The notes under the pieces were generated by a model. That model made no database searches, had not been told where the DNA came from, and saw nothing but the letters and a program-made list of their open reading frames with translations. The translations under genes were made by a program, and so were the position numbers. Positions 1-8,009 of a stretch of 64,000 bases of DNA are shown in pieces (position 1 is the stretch's first letter; each line of letters begins with the position of its first letter). Source of the DNA: JARRNE01 sp963824085 (GTDB lineage: Bacteria > Pseudomonadota > Gammaproteobacteria > Chromatiales > Chromatiaceae); NCBI GenBank assembly GCA_963824085.1, contig CAWGNT010000011.1:12889-76888 (forward strand), in the 5' to 3' direction.

Positions 1-736
1 GAACGAACGGGTCCACTGTATAGGCCGCCCCGAGCAAGGCCATTTTCTTGGTTCCGGCACGCATCCCTTCCGTGGCGGGAGGCTCGGCCCCCGTGGGCGC
101 TTGGCCGCCACCGCGCATCGCAACCCCCTTGCCGTCAGCCGTGCAGACCAGGATCTCCCCTTCCTGCGCCGCCGCCGGGGTCGGGCGCTCTTCCCAGAAA
201 TCCCCGACCGCCGTGGCCATCTCGCGCTGGTTGCGCTCCAGGGTGTGCACCGATTGGCTAAAGCCGAGGATCCGGGCAAGTGTGGCGCTGACCGTCGCAT
301 AGGGCATCTCCACCGCCAGGTGCTGATCCCAGTCCTGCAGCAGGTACGAGCTCTTGCCCCGCGGTAGCCCGAGACGTTCATCCAGCGGGACCGCCTCGAT
401 CTTCTGGCCCTCGCGCGTCCCGTAGACTGCCCGCATCAGCTCGAACAGGCCGAAGACGTTCTGGATTTCACGTCGATGCAAGTCAACGAGCCGACGCACC
501 TCGCGGCCATCCTCCAGGACGATCCGCTCCCCTGCATCGCCATCACCGAACAGATCCAGCCAGGCTTGGTAGACGCTTCGACCCAGCTTCAGCATCCGTT
601 TCCAGAGTCCGCTCTCCACTTCGTGCGCCGTGCTCCCTTCTTCGAACGCGGTCTGCACAAACCCCAGGATCTTTGCAAATTCCTCCAACAGGGCCTGGCT
701 CTTGATCTCGCTCGTGACGTCGTTCATGCTCTTCAT
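1..736 (-). CDS. ISKra4-family transposase, N-terminal 245 residues (runs off the left edge)
   Basis: DDE-type transposase of the ISKra4 family. The start codon at 734-736 gives MKSMNDVTSE, the same N-terminus as the complete 508-residue copy at 29104-30630, and the frame stays open to base 1. Only the N-terminal half is in the window. It ends just after the first catalytic Asp region (CTADGKG) and the GMRAGTKKMA segment. The length between the start codon and the window edge equals that of copy 2, so there is no net indel in the coding part. It is transcribed away from the truncated membrane-protein gene on its right, in the same direction. Whether it is intact beyond the window cannot be seen. 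Confidence 0.9.
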   Translation of the reverse strand, partial: MKSMNDVTSEIKSQALLEEFAKILGFVQTAFEEGSTAHEVESGLWKRMLKLGRSVYQAWLDLFGDGDAGERIVLEDGREVRRLVDLHRREIQNVFGLFELMRAVYGTREGQKIEAVPLDERLGLPRGKSSYLLQDWDQHLAVEMPYATVSATLARILGFSQSVHTLERNQREMATAVGDFWEERPTPAAAQEGEILVCTADGKGVAMRGGGQAPTGAEPPATEGMRAGTKKMALLGAAYTVDPFV

Positions 737-925
737 CGTGGGCTCCACCGGTTGACTACGACCTAACTTCCCGCCATAGCTTGGCGGGAAGGAGCCCCGT
801 TGTCTAGTCCGCTCTTTGTCGAGCCTGTCTTTACGCCCCCGAATAGGCCGCTCGCGACGGGTCGCCCCCTTGCACCAGTCGACGATGAATCAATGGGTTG
901 GATGCGCGGAAGGCGGGTTGCACCC
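1..925 (-). mobile_element. ISKra4-family insertion sequence, copy 1 (left part outside window)
   Basis: The first 925 bases are nearly identical to bases 29895-30816, the right part of the complete ISKra4 copy at 29079-30816. The shared end is GGGTTGCACCC, the terminal inverted repeat. Copy 1 differs from copy 2 by three single-base indels in the non-coding leader between the transposase start and the end of the element. The left end and its target duplication lie before the window. The element lands inside a small membrane-protein gene read on the minus strand, whose first 23 codons remain at 926-995. A perfect 10-bp hairpin (767-791) sits in the leader of the transposase gene. Confidence 0.9.
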
Positions 926-995
926 CATGAGCACCGCCCGTGACCAAGCCAAGCGCTGCGAGCAGCAATGTAATGAAGCGCCAAATTCGAAGCAT
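926..995 (-). pseudogene. N-terminal fragment of a small membrane protein, interrupted by ISKra4
   Basis: An ATG on the minus strand at 993-995 follows a strong ribosome binding site (GGAGG five bases upstream) and encodes MLRIWRFITLLLAALGLVTG, then GAH, before ISKra4 begins at 925. The 23 residues look like a signal anchor or first membrane helix. This start resembles DUF1772-like small membrane proteins, which go on with a His-x-Leu-Glu-x-Pro motif, but too little is left to be sure. The remainder of the gene should lie on the far side of the IS, outside the window, next to a repeat of the 8-9 bases at 926-934. Confidence 0.5.
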
Positions 996-1084
996 TATTA
1001 CCTCCACCGCTAGCACAGTCGTACAGCATAACTAGTGCCTGAACGGGAACCAGCTTTATCTTGCGAGAACATAATGTTACAATC

Positions 1085-2761
1085 TGTCCCTACGGTGGAA
1101 GATTCAGTTTGGTCGTGCTACCAATCGTGCCAGAGTCATCCGCCAAGGGCTGCAACTGATTGATTTTCCGTCGTCGCGTCGGCTTCAGCCGGGCGGTTAG
1201 GCGAAAGCCGCGATGACGGGCGAATGAATCGTCATAAACTTCGTCATTCGAAACCCCATGCGTCAAGTCATCGATCCCCAATTGCAGTTCGGCGAGCAGG
1301 ACATCTCCGCCATTCGGCTCGATCCCAAATCCCGCGATGACATCCCGCAGATCCTGCGCGGCCTGCAGCACATCTACGTGACGCCGGAGCTGCGCGAGCA
1401 GGTGTTTGCGATCCTCACCGAGGTGCTCACCCCCAGCGCCGATGGCGAAGGCAGCGTGAGCCCCGACACCGGCCGCCCCGGCATGGCGCAGTGGAAGATC
1501 CTGGTGCTCGGGACGCTGCGCCTGGGGCTCAACGCCGACCATGACCGCATCTGCGAGCTGGCCAACCAGCACGCCACCATCCGCCAGATGCTCGGGCACA
1601 GCGGCTGGGCCGAGGCGGGGGAGTACAACCTGCAAACGCTCAAGGACAACCTGCGCCTGTTCACCCCTGAGCTGCTCGATCGCATCAACCAGGTGGTGGT
1701 GCGGGCCGGCCACCAGCTGGTAAAAAAAAGCCCGCACGACGGGCTCGCCGCGCGCTGTGACTCCTTCGTGGTCGAGACCGACGTGCACTATCCGACCGAC
1801 TGCAATCTGCTTTTCGATGCGGTGCGCAAGGTCATCGAGGGCTGTGCCGAGCTGTGTGAGGCCGAGGGCCTGAGCGAGTGGCGCCAAAGCGCCTACAACA
1901 TCCGCCAGCTCAAGCGGGCCTATCGGCGCGTGCAGCAGCTCAAGCGCTCCACCGCCAAAGACCCCGACAAGCGGACCGCGCGCCAAGGGGAGATTGAGCA
2001 AGCCCATCGCGACTACCTGGCGCTCGCCGAGCGCTTCCTGGAACGTGCCCGCGACACCCGCGCGTGGCTCTGCGGCATCCACCGCCTGCCCGCGGCCCTG
2101 CTGGGCGAGCTCGATGGCTACCTCGCCCACGCCGAGCGCCAGAGCGATCAGATCCGCCGGCGCGTCTTGGAGGGCGAGCACATCCCCCACGCCGAGAAAG
2201 TCTTCTCCATCTTCGAGCCCCACACCGAGTGGATCAGCAAAGGCAAGGCCGGGGTGCCCGTCGAGCTCGGGCTGCGCGTGGCCGTGGTCGAAGACCAGCA
2301 CGGCTTTATCCTGCACCATCAGGTGATGGAGCGCGTCACCGACGATCAGATCGCCGTCCCCCTGGTCGAAGAGACCTGTGCGCGCTTCCCCGAGACCCAG
2401 AGCGCCAGCATGGACAAAGGCTTTCACAGCCCCGCCAATCAGCGGGGACTGGCCGCGGTCGTTCCCTTGCCGGTGGTGCCCAAGAAGGGCAAGTGCTCCG
2501 CGGCGCAGGCCGCGCGCGAGGGGGAGCCCGAGTTCATCCGCCTGCGCCGGCGCCACAGCGGCGTGGAGTCCGCCATCAACGCCCTGGAGGTGCACGGGTT
2601 GGACCTCTGTCGGGATCATGGGATCGCGGGCTTCAAGCGCTACGTGGCGCTCGCCGTGGTGGCGCGCAACATCCAGCGCCTGGGCGCCATCCTGCAGGCG
2701 CGCGAGCGCGAGCAGGAGCGACGGCGCCGGAAACGGGCGGCCTGACCCCACTGATGGGACA
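1085..2761 (+). mobile_element. ISNCY-family insertion sequence (ISDol1-like)
   Basis: A 495-codon transposase gene is bounded by imperfect inverted repeats. The left end reads TGTCCCTACGGTGGA from 1085; the reverse complement of the right end reads TGTCCCATCAGTGGG, ending at 2761. I could not find a target-site duplication outside these ends, so the outer coordinates are approximate to a few bases. Confidence 0.7.
1258..2745 (+). CDS. ISNCY-family transposase
   Basis: 495-residue transposase of the ISNCY (ISDol1-type) group, which cuts and joins the element ends. Recognisable family features are the N-terminal LDPKSRDDIPQILRGLQHIY segment, GRPGMAQWKILVLG near residue 75, the RCDSFVVETDVHYPTDCNLL block with the first catalytic Asp, the second Asp in SMDKGF, and the Glu in HSGVESAINALEVHGL. 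The C-terminus is a basic tail (RERRRRKRAA-like). The ATG at 1258 begins the family-typical MRxVxxPQLQxGE sequence. The gene is complete and without frameshifts, so the element could be active. The long open frame on the opposite strand over the same bases is a composition artefact. Confidence 0.9.
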   Translation: MRQVIDPQLQFGEQDISAIRLDPKSRDDIPQILRGLQHIYVTPELREQVFAILTEVLTPSADGEGSVSPDTGRPGMAQWKILVLGTLRLGLNADHDRICELANQHATIRQMLGHSGWAEAGEYNLQTLKDNLRLFTPELLDRINQVVVRAGHQLVKKSPHDGLAARCDSFVVETDVHYPTDCNLLFDAVRKVIEGCAELCEAEGLSEWRQSAYNIRQLKRAYRRVQQLKRSTAKDPDKRTARQGEIEQAHRDYLALAERFLERARDTRAWLCGIHRLPAALLGELDGYLAHAERQSDQIRRRVLEGEHIPHAEKVFSIFEPHTEWISKGKAGVPVELGLRVAVVEDQHGFILHHQVMERVTDDQIAVPLVEETCARFPETQSASMDKGFHSPANQRGLAAVVPLPVVPKKGKCSAAQAAREGEPEFIRLRRRHSGVESAINALEVHGLDLCRDHGIAGFKRYVALAVVARNIQRLGAILQAREREQERRRRKRAA

Positions 2762-2963
2762 CGCCGATGCCGCTCCAAGGGAGTGGTCTGTCCCCGCCAC
2801 AGCGACGATGCGATCCATTCTCATTAACGGCGCTCGCCTTGGCCATTTCTTCCGCCCTTGGCGTCATTGAATGAACAATCCGTCCCGCCAGCAATTAGCG
2901 GGCGCTGGTGTTCGCGAATAAAACCGCGTTTCCGTTCGGGCACTAACTACCACCGGTGTCCTC

Positions 2964-3482
2964 ATGCGCTACCTGCTACCGCCCGGCAGCGGCCATTACA
3001 CGACGATCTGGGGCTTGGATCGGCACGAGTGGGGGGGTATCCATTTCTGGATATCCGTCGTCTTGGTCGCCGTGCTCGCGACGCACCTTGTGTTCCACGG
3101 GCGGTGGATCGTTTCTGTCGTCACCGGTAGATCGAGAAGGGAGAGTTCAGGCCTTCGGGCGGGGCTTGGTGTCGTCGGACTCGTGGCGGTGATTGCCCTG
3201 GCAATGGCACCCTTGGTGACATCCGTCGAGCAGCGATCCACTGCGGCCCCAGGTAGCTCGCTCTCCGGTCACCAATACGAGGACGTGCCGATCCAGGGTG
3301 CAATGACCTTGCGCGAAGTGGCGCAGGCGACAGGCGTACCAGCTGACTTCATCATCACCTCATTGAAGCTACCAAAAGCGGTCTCGCCCGATGAGCGGAT
3401 TGGGTTTCTAAAGAGGACCTACGGCTTTGAGATCAATGACGTGCGCGAGATCGTGAAAAAGTACAAGGGCACCACGAAGTAG
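2964..3482 (+). pseudogene. DUF4405-type membrane protein, N-terminally degraded
   Basis: The open part encodes 172 residues. It begins with MRYLLPPGSG and then WGLDRHEWGGIHFWIS, a signature of DUF4405 domains (small membrane proteins with a putative haem- or quinone-binding four-helix core). A second membrane helix follows (ISVVLVAVLATHLVFH), then a third at residues 65-83 and a soluble tail with VPADFII and an EI(N/V)KKYKG end. In intact family members the LPPGSG motif comes after a first membrane helix. Here the in-frame upstream sequence gives ALTTTGVLM, which fits, but a TAA stop lies at 2919-2921 and no ribosome binding site precedes the ATG at 2964. It is therefore probably a remnant that lost its first helix, near the ISNCY element. 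Confidence 0.6.
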
Positions 3483-4000
3483 AGGCGACAGGGTCGTTCG
3501 TTTTCGCCTGGGCCAACGCCAGCTGGCTTAGCGGTGAGACCCCCCGGGTGGTGCTGGGAGGAGTGCGTCATTCGCACCTGGGCGCGGGAGCGCGAGGCGG
3601 CGCGAGCTTGCGTTCTGGCGCGACGACGGGAGCGGATCGAGGCGCAGCGCAAGGCGCGCGCGGAGGAGATCAGGGCCGCCGGTGCGCCTGGGGTCGATGA
3701 TCTATAGGGACGGCGATACGGAAGTCCGGCGTTGCGTGCTCGTAGCACTACTGATTGCGACTGGTTCGTCCTACGGATATCGTCCGCCGTGAGCCTCTCC
3801 ATGGGGTTCTGATCGCATAGAACACTTTCCCATGCCCGGCCTGGCGGCCGGGCTTTCTTTTGCGAGCGTGTTCCGGAATTGCGACGTTCTGTAATTACAA
3901 GGATACGTCCTTCGCGTATCTGGAGCGTTTGGCATCGCTTCGCGTGATGGCGTCTCCGTCGCACCCATGGAAAGACGACAACTGTAGGAAAACCTAGCCC
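3483..4000. other. Non-coding stretch with terminator and TACG-rich repeat
   Basis: No credible gene. A short Arg/Glu/Ala-rich open stretch near 3560-3705 looks like decayed coding sequence but has no start or recognisable domain. The part from 3815 on (catagaac..., hairpin, TTCTGTAATTACA) is shared with the bases after the cytochrome gene at 6357-6460. Confidence 0.5.
3834..3862 (+). terminator. Rho-independent terminator-like hairpin, repeat copy A
   Basis: A perfect 8-bp stem GCCCGGCC/GGCCGGGC with loop TGGC is followed by TTTCTTTTG. The same hairpin type, with the same leading catagaaca and trailing TTCTGTAA sequences, recurs at 6376 and in weaker form at 6585, so it is both a terminator and part of a dispersed repeat. 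Confidence 0.7.
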
Positions 4001-4012
4001 AGGAGGCATCCC

Positions 4013-4024
4013 ATGAGATCGAAC
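4013..4024 (+). pseudogene. First four codons of the c-type cytochrome gene, cut off by IS66
   Basis: The sequence CCCAGGAGGCATCCC followed by ATGAGATCGAAC is a canonical ribosome binding site and start encoding M-R-S-N. IS66 begins at 4025. The duplicated target GATCGAAC (4017-4024) recurs at 5764-5771, directly followed by codons for R-I-R-A-I-V. Joining both sides gives an uninterrupted 194-residue cytochrome reading MRSNRIRAIV... with a normal signal peptide. This is the true start of the gene whose body is at 5772-6344. Confidence 0.88.
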
Positions 4025-5763
4025 GTAACTGCTCAATAACTCACGGCACAGCGGACGCGGCCCGCGTCCGTTCACGGACGATGTCTGGCAAGGGTGGGAT
4101 GGCGCCAGTCTGGTGGATGCGGTCGTTGAGGTAGTGCCAGAACGAGATGCCGAGCTTGCGGCAGGTCTTCTTGAGACTGGCAAAGGTGTCGCGGCAGCGG
4201 CGGCCCAGGTCGCTGCGGGTCCCGCCGCTGATCTTGCGCCATTTGACATAGTCGCGGATGTCGTTCTCGCTGCCGTTAGTATGCAGCGGGATGTCCGGGC
4301 GCAGCAGGACCAGGAGCAGCTCGCGCTGATGGCGATAGAGCCGCTGCAGGGTCGCATTGAGGGTGGCAAAGGCGGTCTTTTGCGTGAAAATCGCCTCAAA
4401 GCGTGTCTGCAGCGACGCCACCGCCGCCGGGTCGGGGGCGCGCTGGTAGGCTTTGAGGTCGGCGTAGAGCGCCCACAGCTCGCCGCGCACCCGTTCCAAA
4501 TCCTGGCGATGGCGCTCATTGAGCGGGATGAGCTTGTGAATCAGCCGTTCGGCGTGCACCCAGCACAAGGCGTGGAGCAGGATCGCAAATTGCCCCGCCC
4601 CGTCGCTGACGATGACCAGCTCGCGTGAGAACCCGTTGGCCAGCAGCCCACCGAGCAACGCCCCCTCGGTGGCGATGCGCCGATGCCGCTGCTGGGTGAT
4701 CGTGAGCGCATCGAGGTGCTTGTCCCACTCCTCGGTCGCGGGGAGCACCCGCATGGGCGAGGCCATCAGCGCCTGGCGCATGGCCTCAGGGAGACCCTGC
4801 GTGCGCCAGTAGCTGAACGTCTCCTCAGTGAGGGCGTAGACGGGCGTGCCGGCCTGCAGGAGCTGAAGAAAATTGATCCGGCTCTTGCGCTCGGTGCTGG
4901 CAAACCAGGCGAAGAAGTCATTGCCAATCTGCGTGACGTAGCCGTTGCGACCTTGATGGCGCGCCCCCGAGTCATCGACCGTGATGAAGGAGCTGACCTC
5001 CAGGCCGACCTCCAACAGCTGATCCTTTTCGGCCACGAACGCCTGCGTGTGCCCGCTGAGCAGGGCATCGAGCTGCCCCGCCGAGATGTCGATGCCCCAC
5101 TCGCGCAGCTGCTCGCCCAAGAGCGGCTGGGTGACGTGGCAGTGATGGTGCTGGTAGAGCACATACGCCCGCAAGCCCGGACCAAAGTGACCGCCATGCA
5201 GCGTTGCCGGCAGCTCCCCGCACCGCCACTGCCCCTGCGGGGTCTGCCAGACCTCCAGTCGATAGCGGATGTTGTGGGGCTGGATCTTCAGCTCCTGCAC
5301 GACGAAGTCACGATAGCCCTTGAAGCGCGAGCCCGCGGGCAGCGGCTCCCTGGGCGCGATCGGACACTCCTCGTGGATCGTCAGCTGCGCTGTCTTGTGT
5401 CGTTTGGCCGAGCCCGGCCGTTTGCCCTTTCCCTTGCCCGCGGCGTCGTCCGGCGTGTCGCCATCGCGCTTGCCCTCCATCCCGCTGGGCTTGAATTGCG
5501 GCTTTGCCTTCTCGCCCTTGAGCACCGCGATCTCATCGCGCAGCTGCTGGATGGTTTCGGCCTGCCGCTGGTTATCCTCGGCCAGCGTCTCGATCAGCAC
5601 CACCAACTGCTCCACCAGCGCGGTGCGCTCCGCGTCGGGAATGTCCGGTAGGTGAATCGGGGTGGGCATGGCCGGGCAATCAGTCGATGTCAATCTTGGC
5701 GCGATACTTTAACTCACATCGCCACCTGATTGATATAGTTGCCATGCCTTATTGAGAAGTTAC
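4025..5763 (-). mobile_element. IS66-family insertion sequence, complete, 8-bp target duplication
   Basis: The ends are imperfect inverted repeats: left GTAACTGCTCAATAA from 4025, right (reverse complement) GTAACTTCTCAATAA ending at 5763. The 8-bp duplication GATCGAAC flanks the element exactly (4017-4024 and 5764-5771), the duplication length typical of IS66. It carries a single transposase gene and none of the IS66 accessory genes tnpA or tnpB, as in the ISBst12-like branch. Confidence 0.93.
4041..5693 (-). CDS. IS66-family transposase
   Basis: 550-residue DDE transposase. An N-terminal coiled-coil (about residues 20-60, ALVEQLVVLIETLAEDNQRQ) is followed by a Lys/Gly-rich linker (KGKGKRPGSAKRHK), a conserved region with LHGGHFGPGL and the RNase-H-like core. 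Catalytic positions visible are Asp in FITVDDSGARHQG, Asp in VIVSDGAGQF and Glu in TNGSENDIRDYV. The C-terminal SGGTRSDLGRRCRDTFASLK segment is typical of the family. The gene is complete and fills almost the whole element. It points away from the cytochrome gene it interrupts. Confidence 0.92.
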   Translation of the reverse strand: MTSTDCPAMPTPIHLPDIPDAERTALVEQLVVLIETLAEDNQRQAETIQQLRDEIAVLKGEKAKPQFKPSGMEGKRDGDTPDDAAGKGKGKRPGSAKRHKTAQLTIHEECPIAPREPLPAGSRFKGYRDFVVQELKIQPHNIRYRLEVWQTPQGQWRCGELPATLHGGHFGPGLRAYVLYQHHHCHVTQPLLGEQLREWGIDISAGQLDALLSGHTQAFVAEKDQLLEVGLEVSSFITVDDSGARHQGRNGYVTQIGNDFFAWFASTERKSRINFLQLLQAGTPVYALTEETFSYWRTQGLPEAMRQALMASPMRVLPATEEWDKHLDALTITQQRHRRIATEGALLGGLLANGFSRELVIVSDGAGQFAILLHALCWVHAERLIHKLIPLNERHRQDLERVRGELWALYADLKAYQRAPDPAAVASLQTRFEAIFTQKTAFATLNATLQRLYRHQRELLLVLLRPDIPLHTNGSENDIRDYVKWRKISGGTRSDLGRRCRDTFASLKKTCRKLGISFWHYLNDRIHQTGAIPPLPDIVRERTRAASAVP

Positions 5764-6344
5764 GATCGAACCGCATCCGCGCTATCGTCGCATTTGGCTT
5801 CGTCGCTTCGCTTGGTATCGCCGTGGCCAGTGCCAAGAACGGCCCGCCCGTACGCACGCCATCAGAGGTGGACGCATCACGGATCCAGGCAGGACTCAAT
5901 TACGCGAAGAGCCAAGGGATCGCGCTCGACCTCAGTGGGAAGAACCGCGCGCTTGTCGGTCTTGGCAGCTACCTCGTCAATGCCGTCGGCGGCTGCAACG
6001 ACTGCCACACCGAGCCGCCCTATACGGAAGATCCGTACGCGTCCCTAGGCGCACCTAAGCAGATCAACCTGGACTGCTACCTTGCGGGCGGCATGGAGTT
6101 CGGCCCCTTCGTGTCGCGCGACACCACCCCATGGGAGGACGGGAAGCCCGCGGGGTTGACGTTCGAGGCGTTCCTGCACGTGATGCGCACGGGCGAGGAT
6201 CCAGACAGCCCCGGGAACGTATTGCAGGTGATGCCGTGGCCGGTCTACCAGTCGATGACCGACCGTGACCTCCTTGCCATGTACACATACCTGAGTGCCA
6301 TTCCGGCGATCGATGCCAACACGTGCGGAATAGCCAGCGAGTAA
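5739..6344 (+). CDS. c-type cytochrome, 5' end replaced by IS66 sequence
   Basis: The body encodes a secreted mono-haem cytochrome-like protein. It has a hydrophobic signal segment (AIVAFGFVASLGIAVASA), a haem c site CNDCH (residues 79-83 of the restored protein) and MPWPVYQSMTDRDLLAMYTY near the end, a segment typical of cytochrome c subunits that donate electrons in periplasmic chains; a Met in it or in GGMEFGP could be the axial ligand. As it stands the frame opens at a TTG at 5739 inside the IS66 end, giving MPCLIEKL before the native R-S-N-R-I-R. The native ATG is at 4013. Expression would now need a start supplied by the IS, so the gene may be silent. It is followed 32 bases later by a terminator. 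Confidence 0.75.
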   Translation: MPCLIEKLRSNRIRAIVAFGFVASLGIAVASAKNGPPVRTPSEVDASRIQAGLNYAKSQGIALDLSGKNRALVGLGSYLVNAVGGCNDCHTEPPYTEDPYASLGAPKQINLDCYLAGGMEFGPFVSRDTTPWEDGKPAGLTFEAFLHVMRTGEDPDSPGNVLQVMPWPVYQSMTDRDLLAMYTYLSAIPAIDANTCGIASE

Positions 6345-6356
6345 GCGCGACGGCGC

Positions 6357-6660
6357 GCATAGAACATTTCCCCATGCCCGGTCGCCCCGCCGGGCTTTCT
6401 TTTGCGCGGCGTTCTGTAACTACGAATATCCGTAATTCCGGAGCTTCGTATCTCCGGGCTGCAGGGTAGGGCGGCTGTGTTGCAAGTGATTCGCATTGGC
6501 GATACGCTCCCGATCGAGCTGCGGCGGAGGCAGGGATGCTCGCGCCGCGGCTCACCACTCTCAAATCTTCTCCTTCCAGTTACGCCCGGCACCCCCTGCC
6601 GGGATTCTTTTGCGCGTGGGTTCTGGAATACGGCGTTCTGTAAATACGCGTAGCCGCATT
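6357..6660. repeat. Two tandem-spaced copies of the hairpin plus TTCTGTAA-TACG repeat
   Basis: Copy B (6357-6460) holds catagaaca, hairpin, CTTTTGCG, GGCGTTCTGTAACTACGA and CGTAATTCCGG. Copy C (6570-6660) holds the hairpin CCCGGC/GCCGGG at 6585-6603, TTCTTTTGCGCG, then GGCGTTCTGTAAATACGCG. A third copy lies at 3815-3930. The modules are about 100 bp and not coding. Confidence 0.6.
6376..6403 (+). terminator. Terminator after the cytochrome gene, repeat copy B
   Basis: Stem GCCCGG/CCGGGC with an 8-base loop, followed by TTTCTTTTG. It lies 32 bases after the cytochrome stop codon and shares its flanks with copy A at 3834. Confidence 0.75.
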
Positions 6661-6943
6661 TCTGTGCTGGTCTACGTGCAGCCGTCGTCGAGCGATCGGA
6701 GTTCCGGAGGTTGGACGCGCGACCTCTCGCGCGTTAGTCACTCCACCTCCCGCGAGCTGGATGCCTGGTGGGGGTCTGACCTCCCGACTGATGTATGGCC
6801 GTGACCTCCCGAGTTTTGGATGGAGGGTCGGGTTTTTGGGGCGGGGTTGGGGTGTCGAATTATGTAGTTCGGGGATGACGGAGCTCCGAGACGGCCGGAA
6901 GCCCTGCTTCCCGCTGTTCCCTGAACGGATGCCCTCGATTGCG

Positions 6944-7201
6944 TTAGCCACCGATCTCGGCTTCTGCCGCGAGCCAGTCGTCGAGCTCATAGCCTGGGGC
7001 GAAGCCGCGGCGCTCCGCCTTGAAGTAGGCCGCTTCCCGGATGCGCCGCTCGCGCGCGTTCGCAGGCGCGTACATTGGATCGGCGTGGCCGCCGTGTCCC
7101 AGTACTGAGCCCCTCAGCCAAGTTGCCTCCGCCTCGGCGCGGAAAAACAGCTTCGAGCGCAACCCGGGACTCCAGTCGTCCTCTTCGCAGTCCCTCTTCA
7201 T
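6944..7201 (-). CDS. DUF2934 domain protein
   Basis: 85-residue protein whose last 35 residues (ERRIREAAYFKAERRGFAPG and then YELDDWLAAEAEI) match the DUF2934 pattern of an Ile-x-x-x-Ala-Tyr helix followed by a Gly turn and an acidic Asp-Trp-Leu-x-Ala-Glu helix. DUF2934 proteins are small, cytosolic and of unknown function; many are annotated beside stress or mobile genes. The N-terminal part (MKRDCEEDDWSPGLRS) is not conserved to my knowledge. The start at 7201 follows GAGGAGTTGCACT, a good ribosome binding site. It stands alone, with non-coding DNA on both sides. Confidence 0.72.
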   Translation of the reverse strand: MKRDCEEDDWSPGLRSKLFFRAEAEATWLRGSVLGHGGHADPMYAPANARERRIREAAYFKAERRGFAPGYELDDWLAAEAEIGG

Positions 7202-7573
7202 AGTGCAACTCCTCGGTTGATCGAAGCGAGAAAGATTACTGACGCTTTGATGCGGATTCTGTGACGGCCCTCACGGATGAAGAAACGCTGGGGTGGTACG
7301 CAGGGGTTCCTTTGGGGCAGGGATGGACGGTTGTGGCGCGGGAAATGTAACCGTACGGGAGCCTGTATTTGCGGCGCTGCGATGGTACGGCGAAACAGGT
7401 CGTAACAAATCGTTACAACATTATGAAACAGTCACTTGCGCGTCTTCTGCGTGGTCAGTGACGATGGATCCTGTCCATTGACATACCCCGGCGTGCGCTG
7501 CTGTCCGCGGCGGCAAGGCGTGGGGGGTCACAGATGTGCTGCGCACGCAGCATCGTAGACAGGAGACACGACC
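7202..7573. other. Non-coding stretch
   Basis: No credible gene. It contains a run with AT-rich character (cgtaacaaatcgttacaac, 7400-7418), partly palindromic, and a TTGACA-like box (7477-7482) upstream of the small ORF at 7574. Confidence 0.35.
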
Positions 7574-7795
7574 ATGACATTTGACGCATTGACCATTGCC
7601 GGCATCTTGTCGGCCGCGCTCTCCGGCGGGTTTGTTCTTGCTACGGCGATGATCCAGTCCTCGATGTGGTCAGCCCACGCCCGGTCTTTGTCGGCTTCGC
7701 TTGCCAAAGGTAGGCACTTCAGGCGGCCAGCCGTAACCGAACTTAGCAGGGCACCGCGGCAAAGGTTCAGGCCAGCGACGGCGGAGCTCACTTAA
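7574..7795 (+). CDS. Possible small membrane peptide, unknown
   Basis: An ATG preceded by AGGAGACACGACC opens a 73-codon frame. The first 27 residues (MTFDALTIAGILSAALSGGF) form a plausible membrane helix. The rest (Arg/Ser/Ala-rich) has the look of a chance reading frame, so the gene may be a truncated remnant whose real 3' part is lost. It is closed by a terminator hairpin at 7829. No family recognised. Confidence 0.3.
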   Translation: MTFDALTIAGILSAALSGGFVLATAMIQSSMWSAHARSLSASLAKGRHFRRPAVTELSRAPRQRFRPATAELT

Positions 7796-7828
7796 AGCGT
7801 AAGACTCGCGGACGCGAGCGGCGAGACG

Positions 7829-7855
7829 ACCCCGCTTCGGCGGGGTCTTTCGTTG
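7829..7855 (+). terminator. Terminator hairpin ACCCCGC-TTCG-GCGGGGT
   Basis: A perfect 7-bp stem with a UUCG tetraloop is followed by CTTTCGTT. About 45 bases around it (ACTCGC...GCGAGCGGCGAGACG) are almost identical to those at 11837-11880, so the unit is also a dispersed repeat. Confidence 0.75.
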
Positions 7856-8009
7856 GGGGGCTGACTTGAAGTGCTCCGCGGACTTCATGGGAGGGGAGGA
7901 GGGGATTATGAAGGAGCAGGGCAGTAAAGGTGCGGGTCGAGGCGCCAGACGCCGCCGAGGTCGAGAGCATCGGCCCGCGGTGACAGGCGGCGCCACCGCG
8001 CGCGTTGTG

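Larger units (their letters stand above)
6345..6943. other. Non-coding stretch (repeats, no gene seen)
   Basis: Apart from repeat copies B and C and a further AATTATGTAGTTCGGGG element near 6860, nothing here looks coding on either strand; the open frames are short and of non-protein-like composition. Confidence 0.5.

Noticed and set aside
1090..2778. 562-codon open frame on the minus strand over the ISNCY transposase
   Set aside because: Same bases as a clear transposase; the composition (His/Leu/Gly/Asp-rich) and phase are those of an antisense shadow in GC-rich DNA.
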